DNA from: Dromaius novaehollandiae
Taxonomy: Eukaryota; Chordata; Aves; Casuariiformes; Dromaiidae
Reading direction: 5' to 3'
Assembly: GCF_036370855.1 (NCBI RefSeq)
Contig: NC_088110.1
Coordinates: 22,067,501 to 22,131,500, forward strand
DNA length: 64,000 nt
The notes below the pieces were generated by a model. The model was not told the DNA's origin. It ran no database searches and saw nothing but the letters and a program-made list of their open reading frames with translations. Positions 46,814 to 59,400 of the stretch are shown here, piece after piece (positions within the stretch are counted from its first letter, which is position 1; the number at the start of each line of letters is the position of its first letter). Position numbers and translations under genes: made by a program.

Positions 46814-48627
46814 TAACATCATGAAATGCTCCCTCTACATTTCAAGGCATTAGTGTAGCCATTGCTGTCACTCCCCAGTAATTTTGAGTGGTCTGTTAGA
46901 ATGAAGCTCATCTTTCAGATAAGATTAATGCTTGTTATTTTTCCAAAGGGAAATCATGTTTTCAAAATGTTTCCAGGCACTTGCACTGCTTAGACTCCAA
47001 ATTGCGGTGTTTCCATTTCTCTGAAGTAAATGATTACTCTGGTAGTTGATCTGCAGGTCTTTTCTTTACCATCTTTCAGGAACGCGACTGCTGTAGCAAT
47101 TCCTTCTCCAAGTCAACTCCTGGTACTGTAAGTCACTGCAAAGCTTTCCAGGCTCTGACATATTGCTTTCCCAGGTGTGTTTGCTTATTTTTTCAGTAAT
47201 TAGCCTGAAGTTGAGCTGAGCCTCAGAGTTGCAGTTTCTGTACCATTCTGGTACTTTCAACTGGTTTAAATAAAGAAATGACTATGTTCAGGCTCATATA
47301 TTTATGCCAATGTAAGAACTATTGAAGTGAGATGGGACTGCCAGTGTCCCAGCATCTCATTCCAAGATCAAGCAGAGATGACTGGGGTTTTTTGCTGACA
47401 CCTATGCCTTGACAGTGAATTTCGACCTGTGGCCCTCAGGCTTCTTGGGATCACTCAGAGAATCTGTAAGAAGTGTCCAAGAAGAGGAGGTTCATATTTA
47501 CCATGCAGCAATCTACCTCAGTGAAATTTCCCAAAGGAGCTGCATTGCCCTTGGAAACATTTAGCTTATTTTAAGATTGGAGTTAATAAAGTTATCAGTA
47601 TTTTGATAGGTCAGCATGTCCTGTGATAATGGGGAACTGGTCTCAAGAACTTTCTATAAGCCTAAATAACTAGGTCTCCACCGCAGAAGATCAGTAATGA
47701 TAAACTTTATTCCTTCTGTTATCATTAATATTATGATTTTAATTTCTGATGGAGCAGGATGAATTACTGGCAATAAAAAGTTAATTAAAAAACAACCGAG
47801 CTGCATGCCTTTCCTCACTCCTTAAGCCAATCTGATAATTGTTTTTATGAATAACATCAGCTCATCATTTCAGAGCTGCTGTTAGCACTCTAGGCATCTC
47901 CCGCTCATCAGGCCTTTCTCTTTCAGCCAGCCAGCTCACATGCTCGCCTGCGTCATGTATTATGTCCCTGAGGATGGCAAAGACTTCTTGTCACAGGTGT
48001 GTAAATACTGTTCACAGTCAAATGCAAGCCTGCAAGAGCACCCTAAACACTTTCTCTTCCTGCTGAAATTGTTGTCATGCAGCAGCTAATCTTATAAATG
48101 GGCATGGAAAGTGAACAAGTGTTTGGGCATTGTCTCCCAAAAGCATTTCAGGGACAGAGCAACCAAAATATCCTTTCAAAAGCGACAAGAACCGTAGCTT
48201 AGATCCCCGAAGGTACATAGGTACAAAGTATATATTTCCCAGGCTTCTTGGATTCCAGGGAGAAGTGAGGAATCTAATTATTTTGATGGATTTGAGCTTT
48301 TATCAGCTAGCAGTAGAGACCAAACTCAGAATTTAGGCTTTCCAAATAGCCATTTAAGATTACAGGTGTCTGTTTCCAGCAGTAAGGTCTCCAAGGTAGC
48401 TAGTTTTCTGCTAGTCTGGGTAACCACCTCCATCTGAGGGCATCATGTGCTAAGTATCTATTTCATAACCAGATTTTGCAGTATCCCACAATAAGTACCC
48501 CCAGATGCCCCACCTGCGCAGTATATGCACAGAGCATAGAACAAGGCTGATCTAGGAGCATCCTATAAGGTAGACCCATCCGGTATTTCAATGCTAGATT
48601 TGAAGATGGGCCAAAGGAGCGAAGAGG

Positions 48628-48663
<36 letters not shown>
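48628..48663. repeat. Poly(A) run, 36 bases
   Basis: Thirty-six uninterrupted A. It could be a young microsatellite or the tail of a retroposed sequence, but no matching target-site duplication or AATAAA is seen upstream. Confidence 0.95.
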
Positions 48664-48666
<3 letters not shown>

Positions 48667-48747
48667 TTTAAAACCCATCCCAGCATGACAAACACTATCT
48701 GCTGGAAAAAACGGCAGGAAACGGCTCAGCTTTAAAAACACGCTGAA

Positions 48748-48810
48748 CTAAATAATAATAATAGTAGCAATAGTAATAGTAGTAGTAATAACAATAATAG
48801 TAATAATAAA
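48748..48810. repeat. (AAT/AGT)n trinucleotide repeat
   Basis: About twenty AAT, AGT, AAC and AGC-type trinucleotides in register, ending directly at a CpG island. Confidence 0.88.
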
Positions 48811-49400
48811 TGGCCTTCGGGGCGGGGAGCGGCCGCGGGCAGCAGGTGGCGCTGCCGCCACGGGAACGGCGCGGCCCGGCCCCGGCCCGGCTCGGGGCTC
48901 GCCCGGGTCCCCCCCGCGCCCGGGGCCGGAGCGACCCCCGTCCAGGCCGGGCAGGGAAGGTGCGGGAGGAGCCGCGGGGTCTCCCCCCGCTCAGGCCCCC
49001 TGCACCCCACCCGTTCGCAGAGCTTCCCCCCTTCGGAAGCCAGCGCCGGGCTCCAGCGGCGCCAGCTCGAGCTGCTCCCCGTGCGGACCCCCCCCCCCCC
49101 CCCGCCGTGCCCCCGTCGATCAAACCCCGTGCGGACACAAGGGCAAGGTGGAGAAGCAGGCGGGAGAGCTGCAGCTGCAGGGTGGCCCTGCGGGGCCGGG
49201 AGGAAACGCCGGGAGCCTGGGGACGAGCTAGAGGGAACCGCGGGGGGAGACGGCCAGGCTGCCGAGGTGCCCGGCCGCCAAAGCGTTTTGCTGCAGCTCT
49301 GTATCGCTCTGGCAGGCCGAAGGCTGTGCACAGCGCGCCTGGGGGCCTCTGGTGCCCTGAGCATGGCTGCATCCCAAACCGAGTGCAGGCGGGTGCACTA
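48810..49400. other. Orphan CpG island
   Basis: Sharp switch from AT-rich repeat to dense CpG for about 590 bases, 7 kb from the MTHFSD 3' end and 2.3 kb beyond the FOXF1 3' end. No protein family is visible in any frame. It may be a promoter of a non-coding RNA or a regulatory island. A splice-acceptor-like CTCCCTACAG lies at about 49412-49421, just past it. Confidence 0.6.
48839..48852 (+). promoter_or_regulatory. CTCF-like motif (forward)
   Basis: GCAGCAGGTGGCGC matches 13 of 14 positions of CCASYAGRKGGCRS on the plus strand, at the edge of the orphan CpG island. Motif only. Confidence 0.45.
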
Positions 49401-50569
49401 GGCCCTGCGTCTCCCTACAGATTCCTCCGGGTTTTCAATAAGGCTGTTGCTCCGCTAAAATTTCAGCACAAAAGCCCTGTAGAAAACCCACAGACCTCTA
49501 CAGGGCACCTACAATGGGAGACTCCTTCCCGCAGGAGAAGTGCCCAAAACGGAGATAACTATGCTGCTAGATCATCTATCGATCAGCAAGCGGGCAACCA
49601 GGAGCAGAGGGTAGATCACTGACACCGAGTGTGGCTACGTCAGCTGGCCGTGGTTAGATTTCGGCAAGGGGGAGGCTGTTGCATGAGCAAATGCAGGGTT
49701 TTGGAGCAAACCTATTTCCTTGCCTCTTGCAAGAGTCCAACCGACCACATAGACGTACAAGCGGAGCTTGTACAAAGGAACCGGCTGTGACGGCCGCTTG
49801 CTTTTTGCCATCGCAGGGGACAACGGGTCCAAGGCAAAAGCAGGTCTGTCCTGTGCAGAGCAAGGGCTCGGAGCTGGGGCAGGAGCCTGCAGGGTTTCGT
49901 CCTGTCCTCCCTGATGTAGGTGTCTGAGATGGAGATCTGTCTGTTTAGACTGCGCTCACTGGCTTGAGGAATACGTGGCGTCCACGGTATGTGGCGGTTC
50001 TGTTTTTCCAGGTTTGGCAGCGCGGAGAAGGAGAAGCCAAAGGGAGGGAGAAAAATGAACCACGCAAACCTTTGTTGGGGAGCAGATATCAAGGCTCTCT
50101 CAGGCGAGACCTGAGGCTTGCAGGGTGCCTGCCTTCCCTTTCCGAGCCCCCTTGGAGCCCAAACTGTCAAACGATCAGTTGTGCATGCAAACAAGCAGGT
50201 CCAAACTGAGTCTAAGGGCTGAAAACGAATCTTAGCAGTGATAGTGAGATTGCAAGGAAGGAAGAGCCACTTGGCAGAGACTGAACTCCTAACCTCCGGA
50301 CCTCTATCTCCGCCACACCTAGCACAGATATGCGCTTCAGGAGCAAAAGCTCAGGCCTTAGCTTGCACATTAAAAAGATGGTAACAGCATGGCTCACCTC
50401 CAGCAGGACTAGTCAAGAGCTGAGGCGATGGAGAGAACGATGAATCCACAAAACCATAGGAACAAGGACACCAGGAAATCCCCAATAAACGCTGTAGCTT
50501 AGTTGCCTTTGGCCTGCGCAGGTCTACTCTTAAAAAAAAAAAAATCCCTCTAAGGAAGTCCTTCCCTAC

Positions 50570-50670
50570 CTACCCTAATTAGAAGAATAATTAGAAAGCT
50601 TTTCTTTTTTGGTTATCACCTGGCCTTGCTTCTAATTAAGCTGATTACACACATCTGCGCTAATTAGTGC
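50570..50670. promoter_or_regulatory. Homeodomain-site cluster downstream of FOXF1
   Basis: Four TAATTA words at 50576-50581, 50588-50593, 50633-50638 and 50661-50666. The last lies in a near-palindrome, GCGCTAATTAGTGCGC. The surrounding sequence is complex and non-repetitive to about 50.78 kb. This looks like an enhancer about 1.1 kb past the FOXF1 3' end; no binding data are implied. Confidence 0.4.
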
Positions 50671-50789
50671 GCAGTATCCTAGTTTTCCTATTAACTCTAT
50701 ACAAAGATAGAAACACACAGGCAAATAAGCAGATTAATTCATATGCATCTATTTTTATGTATGTGCATGTATTTATAGCATGAGCGTTG

Positions 50790-50885
50790 GTGCAGGCATA
50801 TTGGTCTAAGGACGTCACGAAAGCCAAGATCTGCAGGGTATGGTAGTATATTTTATTAGACCAAACAAAACCAAACTTTGTAGCG
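50790..50885. mobile_element. Possible decayed reptile repeat
   Basis: GTCTAAGGACGTCACGAAAG and TTTTATTAGACCAAACAAA recall a repeat text (TTATTAGACCAACTAAATAGTT) that I associate with crocodilian and turtle genomes. The match is short and the family unnamed here. Confidence 0.28.
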
Positions 50886-51680
50886 AACAGTCGATTTGGC
50901 AGAGGAGCTGCGCGTCCCCCGCTGCCCGCTCCTCCTGCCCGTTGCGGTGTTTGCGTTACTTATTTCTTCTTCCCGACCCCAGCGGCGCTGGATGGTTCCC
51001 GAGCTGCGCCAGCCCCCCGTTACCTGCTGGCAGTTTTTCCCGACTTTTTCCCGACGCGGGACCCGAGGAAGGTTTCGATGTCCCCGCCCGGCCCGGGGCA
51101 GCGGGCTCGGCCCCGGCAGCCGAGCTGCCTTTTCCCCCTCTTCGGCGTCTTTTTTCCGCGGCGCCGGGTTTGAACCCGGCGGTTTCGCCCCGGCGTAGGG
51201 TGCGGGACACGGGCTGACTTTAAAAACATATCTACAGAGCTCGGCTGGGGTGGAGAAGGAGCGAGAAGGAGCCGAGGGCTGTTTCTCTGCAGCGACACGC
51301 GCTGCCTCCAAGCAGAAGACAGGCCGGGCTGTCAAAAATCGCCTTTCGCTTTCTCCTTGGGGGAAAAAAAAAATCGCCTCCGATTTTCCTCCCTCCTCCG
51401 CCTCGTTATTATCCCTGGAAATATTCCTGCACGGGCATCGCCGGGGACGAGGGACCTGCTGGAAGCCGCAGCCAGGAACAAAAGAGGCCCCCGCGGGCCG
51501 GCACCCGGGTGGGAAACGGTTGCGCCAAATGCGCGGAGATTTCCAGCGCTGACAGCGGAGCAGCGACGGGGCCGGGGCCTCCCGGGGCCTCCCGGCTCCT
51601 CCGCACACGCCCGGCAGCCGCGCAAGCAGCGCGCCGCGGAGCCGCCCCGGCCGGGCCGCGGACTCCTCGGATATATAATT
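50885..51680. other. CpG-rich block next to the FOXF1 3' end
   Basis: About 800 bases of CpG-rich, non-repetitive sequence beginning just after the repeat remnant and ending at the FOXF1 polyadenylation region. No protein-like frame. Possibly a regulatory island or the promoter of an RNA antisense to FOXF1. Confidence 0.45.
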
Positions 51681-51703
51681 ACGCGTTTAACACCGCATGC
51701 TCG

Positions 51704-51709
51704 TTTATT
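51704..51709 (-). terminator. FOXF1: FOXF1 polyadenylation signal, distal
   Basis: Minus-strand AATAAA, 52 bases beyond the proximal signal. Confidence 0.4.
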
Positions 51710-51734
51710 TGCTGCTCATACAGTCGTGAAGCCC

Positions 51735-52916
51735 ATGTACAAATAACATACATGTTTTATTTTGGTTCGATTTTTTTTTCCTTAGGGACAAACGTACACA
51801 AAAGGGCTGGGCCAAAAAAAAAAATAATTACAATTTTATACAGTGCAGAAAGAAATTAAAATAGGTGTCATCAAACTGTACAAAGAGGGCCAAAAAAAAA
51901 GAGGGGAGACGGAGGGGAATAATCCTTCATTATATATATATTTCTATAAAAACATATGGAGGATTGTCTTTACACAGAGACCATGATCGATTTAAAATTT
52001 ACAAAGGTTAACTAAAAAAAAAAAATCTATATGGCAAATATTGCCAACAGAGATCCACCGCTTTAATACTGATCAACTGAGACTACTCGTGTCTCGATTA
52101 TTAGCAACAACAAAAAAAATGAAGAATAAATAACAGAAGGAGCATGGCTGTCTCTTTTCAAAGTGCCTTATTCTCTCTGCATAGGGTCTGATCCTGCAGT
52201 CTTTATGCAGGCAAAAAAATAATAATAGCTAAAAAAAAAATCCCTCTGAGAGATTTTTTGCCGGCTGCGTGTTTGCCAGCAAAAAAAATAAAAATAAAAA
52301 AAAGTTTTTCTCGGAAGCAGGGGCTCGGACTGAGACGGGCTGAAGCGTTTGGGGGAAGGGGCCGGGCGCGACCCCGCTCCGCGCCGCTGGACCCGGGATG
52401 GGCCGAGCCGGCCGCCCCGAGGGCCCGGCCGAGGCTGGAGCTCGCTGCGGCTCTGCCCCTACCAAGCGGCGTCGCTGAACGCTTTGCTTACACGAATCCA
52501 TTACCAACTTAAAAAAAAAATAATTCGGAACCTCATTCGTTAAAGTCTTAACCCCAAATTGCAGCCGGGGATCTCGGGGAGGCGGCGGCAGAGGTCTGGG
52601 GGCTGCTTCGGTTCTCCCTGCCCCGGTTCGCCAGCCCGTCGCACCCCGACCGCAGAGCAGAAGAAGGCAGAGACCGTCCTTGATCAAAGACACGTGTTGG
52701 GAGCGGGGGCCGGCGCAGCCCCGCGGCCCGCACGCGGCTCTCCGCGGCCGCGCACCGCCGTCCCGGGCGTCCGGCTGCTCCCCGCGGCGGCGGCGCCCGG
52801 GCAGCGCGAGGCCGGAGAGAGCCCGCTCCGCGGAGCGGCTCCCGGGGGCGGCCCGGGGGGGCTCGGCGCCCGGGTCAGGCCTCGGGGGCCCCAGGAGGCG
52901 GCTTTTCCGCCCCGTA
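51735..52916 (-). other. FOXF1: FOXF1 3' untranslated region (predicted)
   Basis: GC-rich for the first 600 bases, then AT-rich with many A and T runs to the polyadenylation signals. A phrase at 52186-52216 (GGTCTGATCCTGCAGTC and following) resembles the 3' part of a common sauropsid repeat. Confidence 0.5.
51756..51761 (-). terminator. FOXF1: FOXF1 polyadenylation signal, proximal
   Basis: First minus-strand AATAAA after the stop, 1.16 kb downstream, at the end of an AT-rich tail. The length fits the roughly 1.2 kb FOXF1 3' UTR expected in vertebrates. Confidence 0.55.
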
Positions 52917-55562
<2,646 letters not shown>

Positions 55563-56200
55563 CTAGGGCCAGCTCCGCGGCGGCCAGCCCCGGCCCTCCT
55601 CCGCCACCCTCCCCCACGCGCCCCCCCAAACGGCCACGCTGCTGGGGGCTCCCCGCGCCTCCCCCCCTCCTCCGCCCAGCCGCCGGCCGGGCTCGCTTCC
55701 CCCGGCGGGCTTCCCCCCTCCGCGGTAAACAAATGGCAGCGACCCCCCCCTCCTCCTCCCACTTTATCCCTAAATCCAAGCCCCGCCGCAAAAGGCGAGC
55801 GAGAGGCGGAGGGCCGGGGGGGCTGCGCCCGGCTGCTGCCGCCGAGGAGCCGCCGCCGCCGCCGCGCTGCGCGTCCCGCCGCCCCCCCTAGCTGGGCCGC
55901 CGCTGCCGGTGCTGCGGGGAGCTGCTTCCCATCGCGGTGGCTCCCGGCTCTGCCCCCAGCCCCGCCGCTCGCCTTGTACTTTATCTCTCGCAGCGGCCGC
56001 TGCCGCTCCTTGACAGACGTAAGCGCCGAGAGGAGTTCCCCGCCCCGACCGGTCCCCCCCGCCCTCCCGGGCGGCCCCCTCCGCCGCCCTGCCCGGCCCC
56101 CCTCCGCTCCCGCTCCCGCTCCCCGCTGCCCGGCGGCTTTTAAAGAGCCCTTGTCACGCCGCCCTGCCTGGCCGGGGGCCGCGCTGCGCCTCCCTGCCCG
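55563..56200 (-). promoter_or_regulatory. FOXF1: FOXF1 5' UTR and promoter region
   Basis: GC-rich sequence directly upstream of the start codon. TATA-like words on the minus strand occur near 55978-55986 (GATAAAGTA) and 56137-56144 (TTTAAAAG), but neither can be chosen. The start site is undetermined. Confidence 0.4.
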
Positions 56201-56468
56201 CCGCCCACGGCGGCAGCGCCCACGCGTGACCGCGGCGGCGCGTGGGCCGCCCCCCCCCCCCGCGCGCGCTCTGCCCCGCTCCCGCTTCAGCGCCGCTCGG
56301 CTCCGAAAAGCACGGGGAGGGCGGGGAGGGCCCCACGCGGGCCGGGGACGGCGGAGGAAGGGCCTGCGGGGCGGGCGGCGGCGGCGGCGGCCTCCGCGCC
56401 GCGCGGAGCTTCACCCACTTCAAGGCCCTCGTCGTGCGCGCTTTTAAGCTCGGCGGGCCCGGGCAGGA

Positions 56469-56492
56469 TGTTTATACTGCGCAATGTAAACA
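56469..56492. promoter_or_regulatory. FOXF1: Inverted FOX-site pair upstream of FOXF1
   Basis: TGTTTAT at 56469-56475 and TGTAAACA at 56485-56492 are two forkhead core sites in opposite orientation within 24 bases, about 0.9 kb upstream of the FOXF1 start. They lie in a short AT-richer island at the CpG island edge. Autoregulation is a plausible inference. Confidence 0.4.
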
Positions 56493-59400
56493 CGGGCTCG
56501 GGGGTGCTTTAATAAAAAGAAATCGGCGAAAACTCCTGCTGCCTCTCGAAATGCCCTTTTCTGCCTCCGCTGCCTCCGCGGGCTCTGGCCCCCTCGCCTG
56601 CTCTTAGGCTTCTCCGGGGCTGGGTTTTTTTTTGGGGGGGGGGTATATAAATCTGTGCTGAACGGTTGCAGTTGAATGGCAGGAGCGCGATGCTCGGCTC
56701 CGTCGGTGCCACGGGCACACGCACACCCGAGGGGTGGGGGGAAGGAGAAGAGGGAGGCACAGTCATCTGACCCCCTTTCCTCCCCCCTTCCCCCCCCCCC
56801 AAAAAAATCCCTTTTGAGCATCTTGCCATCAGGAGAGCTGTCACTCACTCGTCAAGGTAAGTCGCTTTCAACCTTTGTCACCGTCTCGCGGATCGCGGGT
56901 GGAAACTTGTCCCCCAGGGCGACGCGGGGGGGGGGGGGGGTGTCGGGGCCGTCCTGGCTGTCGCGGCCTCTCGCTAGGTGCCGAGCAGATGTGCTGGCCG
57001 CCGCCGCGCTTGCTTTCAAGACCGCGGAAAGGAAGAGAGAGGGGGAGAGGAAAAAAAGAAGAAAAAATCCCCCCCCTCCCAAGTGCAGGCCGCAGCAGAG
57101 CGCTGCGGGTCTGCCCCGCTGCAGCCTGCACAGCCCGTGCCTCGGGAGGGGGGACCCCCGGCTCAGCACCCCCCCGAAACCCCCCGTCTTCCCAGCTTCG
57201 CTTTTAACGTTTTTTATGATAATTTAATACCTTTTAAAAGAGAGATAGATACCGATCGGGTTTCCAAACTCCCTCCGCGTTATTCGCAAGCAGTTGTCAG
57301 GAGCCTCCAGGGCGCCTGTCACATCTGTGACACAACCAAGAGGGATTTAACATCAGGGTCTTTTCTCCTTTCCTCCCCCTGCCCATCCGTCCCCCCCCTC
57401 CTCCGCAAAAGAAGTCGTTTTGCAAAAGCACCAGCCCGCCGGCTGCCTGAGCGAGGGGAGCGGCGGGGGCTCGGGGACGGCCACGGGGAGCCCCCCGCCC
57501 CCGGCCGGGCAAACCCCGGGGCCTGGGGGGCGGCAGCACCGGGGGGGGGGGGTTCTGGTGCTTTTTCCCTCTAGAAAGCGGGGAAAACGCTGCTGCGGGT
57601 GCGCTCGTCCGGCCGCGCCGGCGCTGCTCCTCGCCACCGCTTTTTTGCTTTATATCTCTGAGCGAGTGACTTCCCCCGATGTCCCCAAAAAAACGCAAGG
57701 GGAAGGAACTGACTCCAGCCTCGGGACAAAACAAACAAAAAAACCCCAGCTCGTGTAAAACCCGCGTTTAAAACGGTCACCACCGGCAACATTTCCACTA
57801 GGAAATACATATCTCCGTCTCCGTGGGAGCAAGCCGTTAACTCCGACCAAAATCTCTCCGTGGAAACGAAACGATTTCCCTTCCGCAAAACCAGTCCCCG
57901 CACAAGCGCTTCCCCCCCCCCCCCCCCGCAGGATCTTTTCGCAGCGTGAAGATTTGGTTTCCGACGTATTTCTTATAGCCAGCGAACATTAAAATGGAAA
58001 TATAGTGCCCCGGGTTTTTATAGGCCTCGCTGTGGGAATAGCGCAAATGTTAGAGCATTTTATACGGTAAACTGAGCCCCCGAGGTTGGTAAATAGCAGC
58101 TTCGGGGAGGAAAAGCCGGGCCGTATTTTCGCCGATGTAAAAGCGGGATGTTGAGCGGGGACGGCAGGGACTGTGCCGGGGCTGGGGGAGAGGAATAAAG
58201 GAGAGGAAAACACGTCGGAGAGGGGTCCTTAGCGACGCTTTATCGCTTATGAACCTCCGCGCAGCTCTCGGAAATACTTTCAGATTCAAAACCTGCTTTT
58301 GGAGGAAATGAGGATGGGAAGGTTTCTGGGCTGAAGATCCCGGCTGGGGCCGCGCAGATGAACGTGACTCGCTTTCGCTGTTTTTTGCTGTCGTTTTTGT
58401 TGCTTTAATCAGGCCCGCCCCCAGCCCTCAGCAGAGGAGAGCGAGCAGGCAAAAAAAAAAAGGATCATCTGGAGCAATTAGTCCCTTTAATCCCGGCACC
58501 GTTTGGGGGCTCGTTTTGCCGGCCCGGCCCCGCAGGGATTATTCCCGGCACCTACCCCCGGCCCCGCTTCGCTTCCCGAGCGGATCCTTCCCCAAACCCC
58601 GTCCCCTCCGCGCCTTCCCTCCCCCTCCACGAAACGCCGCCGTGTTTTGTGTAAAAATAGACAAATCCGAGCTTTCTTCCTTTTCCTGCGCCGAAGGTAT
58701 TTTTACTAGCTAATTGCTTAAGTGAAGTCAACTTTGCGAGCAGGCCGCGTGTAACCCGAGCATGGAAATGTATATAGGTGGTATTGTTATAGGCGGGCTG
58801 GGTGCTGCTCGGCGGAGGGGCCCGGGTGTGTGCGCGCCCGGACCACCCAGGGCGAGGGGAGTGACCGGCGCATGTCCCTCTCCCCTGCCCTGCTTCGCAT
58901 TAACACCGCTCCCCGGCACCAGCCCTTTCCCCCGGCTGCGTTTTTCTCTTTTTTTCCTTTTTTTTTCTTTTTTTTCCTTTTTTTTCAGGCGAGGCCATCC
59001 CCGTGGCCCCAAACCCGCTGCAAATTGCTGCCTAAACGTTTACTTAAGGGCGAGCGGGTGCGTTCGGCCAAGTGGCTGCAGGGAGAGGGGAAAGGCGCTG
59101 GTCTGGGGAGGATGGACACGCTCAGGCCCGGACTAACCTGCCCAGGACGGTGCGAGCTGCCCCACGGAGGGGGCTGCGCACCCCCCGCAGCGGCCCAAAG
59201 CGCCGGCGGGGCCCGGCTGCAGCGGGGCTGGCAACGGGAGGGGTTCTTCCCCCGGGATGAGCGCTGCAGCGGGGGGGAGCTGGGGCCAGATCCCTCAAAA
59301 AATATACATATACACCCCTAAGGATTGAGCAAAGTGCCCCCCTTGGCCGGATCTCCGCTGCCCTGGGATGCACGGCCTGAGTGCGGGATGCCCCCCCCCC

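Larger units (their letters stand above)
41646..51735. other. Interval between the MTHFSD and FOXF1 3' ends
   Basis: About 10 kb between convergent genes, no protein gene recognised. From 41.6 to 48.6 kb it is AT-rich, with a SINE-like remnant, a (GGGAA)n run and no clear exons. From 48.6 kb it changes: an A36 run, a trinucleotide repeat, an orphan CpG island, a TAATTA cluster and a second CpG-rich block next to the FOXF1 3' end. Short phrases near 43.6 and 46.13 kb (such as CCCACTGAAGTCGCTGGGAG) resemble decayed CR1-type repeats. Confidence 0.5.

Noticed and set aside
48628-48663. A36 as the tail of a processed retrocopy
   Set aside because: No AATAAA just upstream, no gene-like sequence before it and no target-site duplication found.
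48810-49622. 270-codon open frame in the orphan CpG island
   Set aside because: Low-complexity Pro/Arg/Ala content and overlapping open frames on the other strand; no domain.
51163-51180. GGTTTGAACCC in a hairpin, like a tRNA T arm
   Set aside because: The loop is six bases, not seven, and no A box, anticodon arm or acceptor stem is present.
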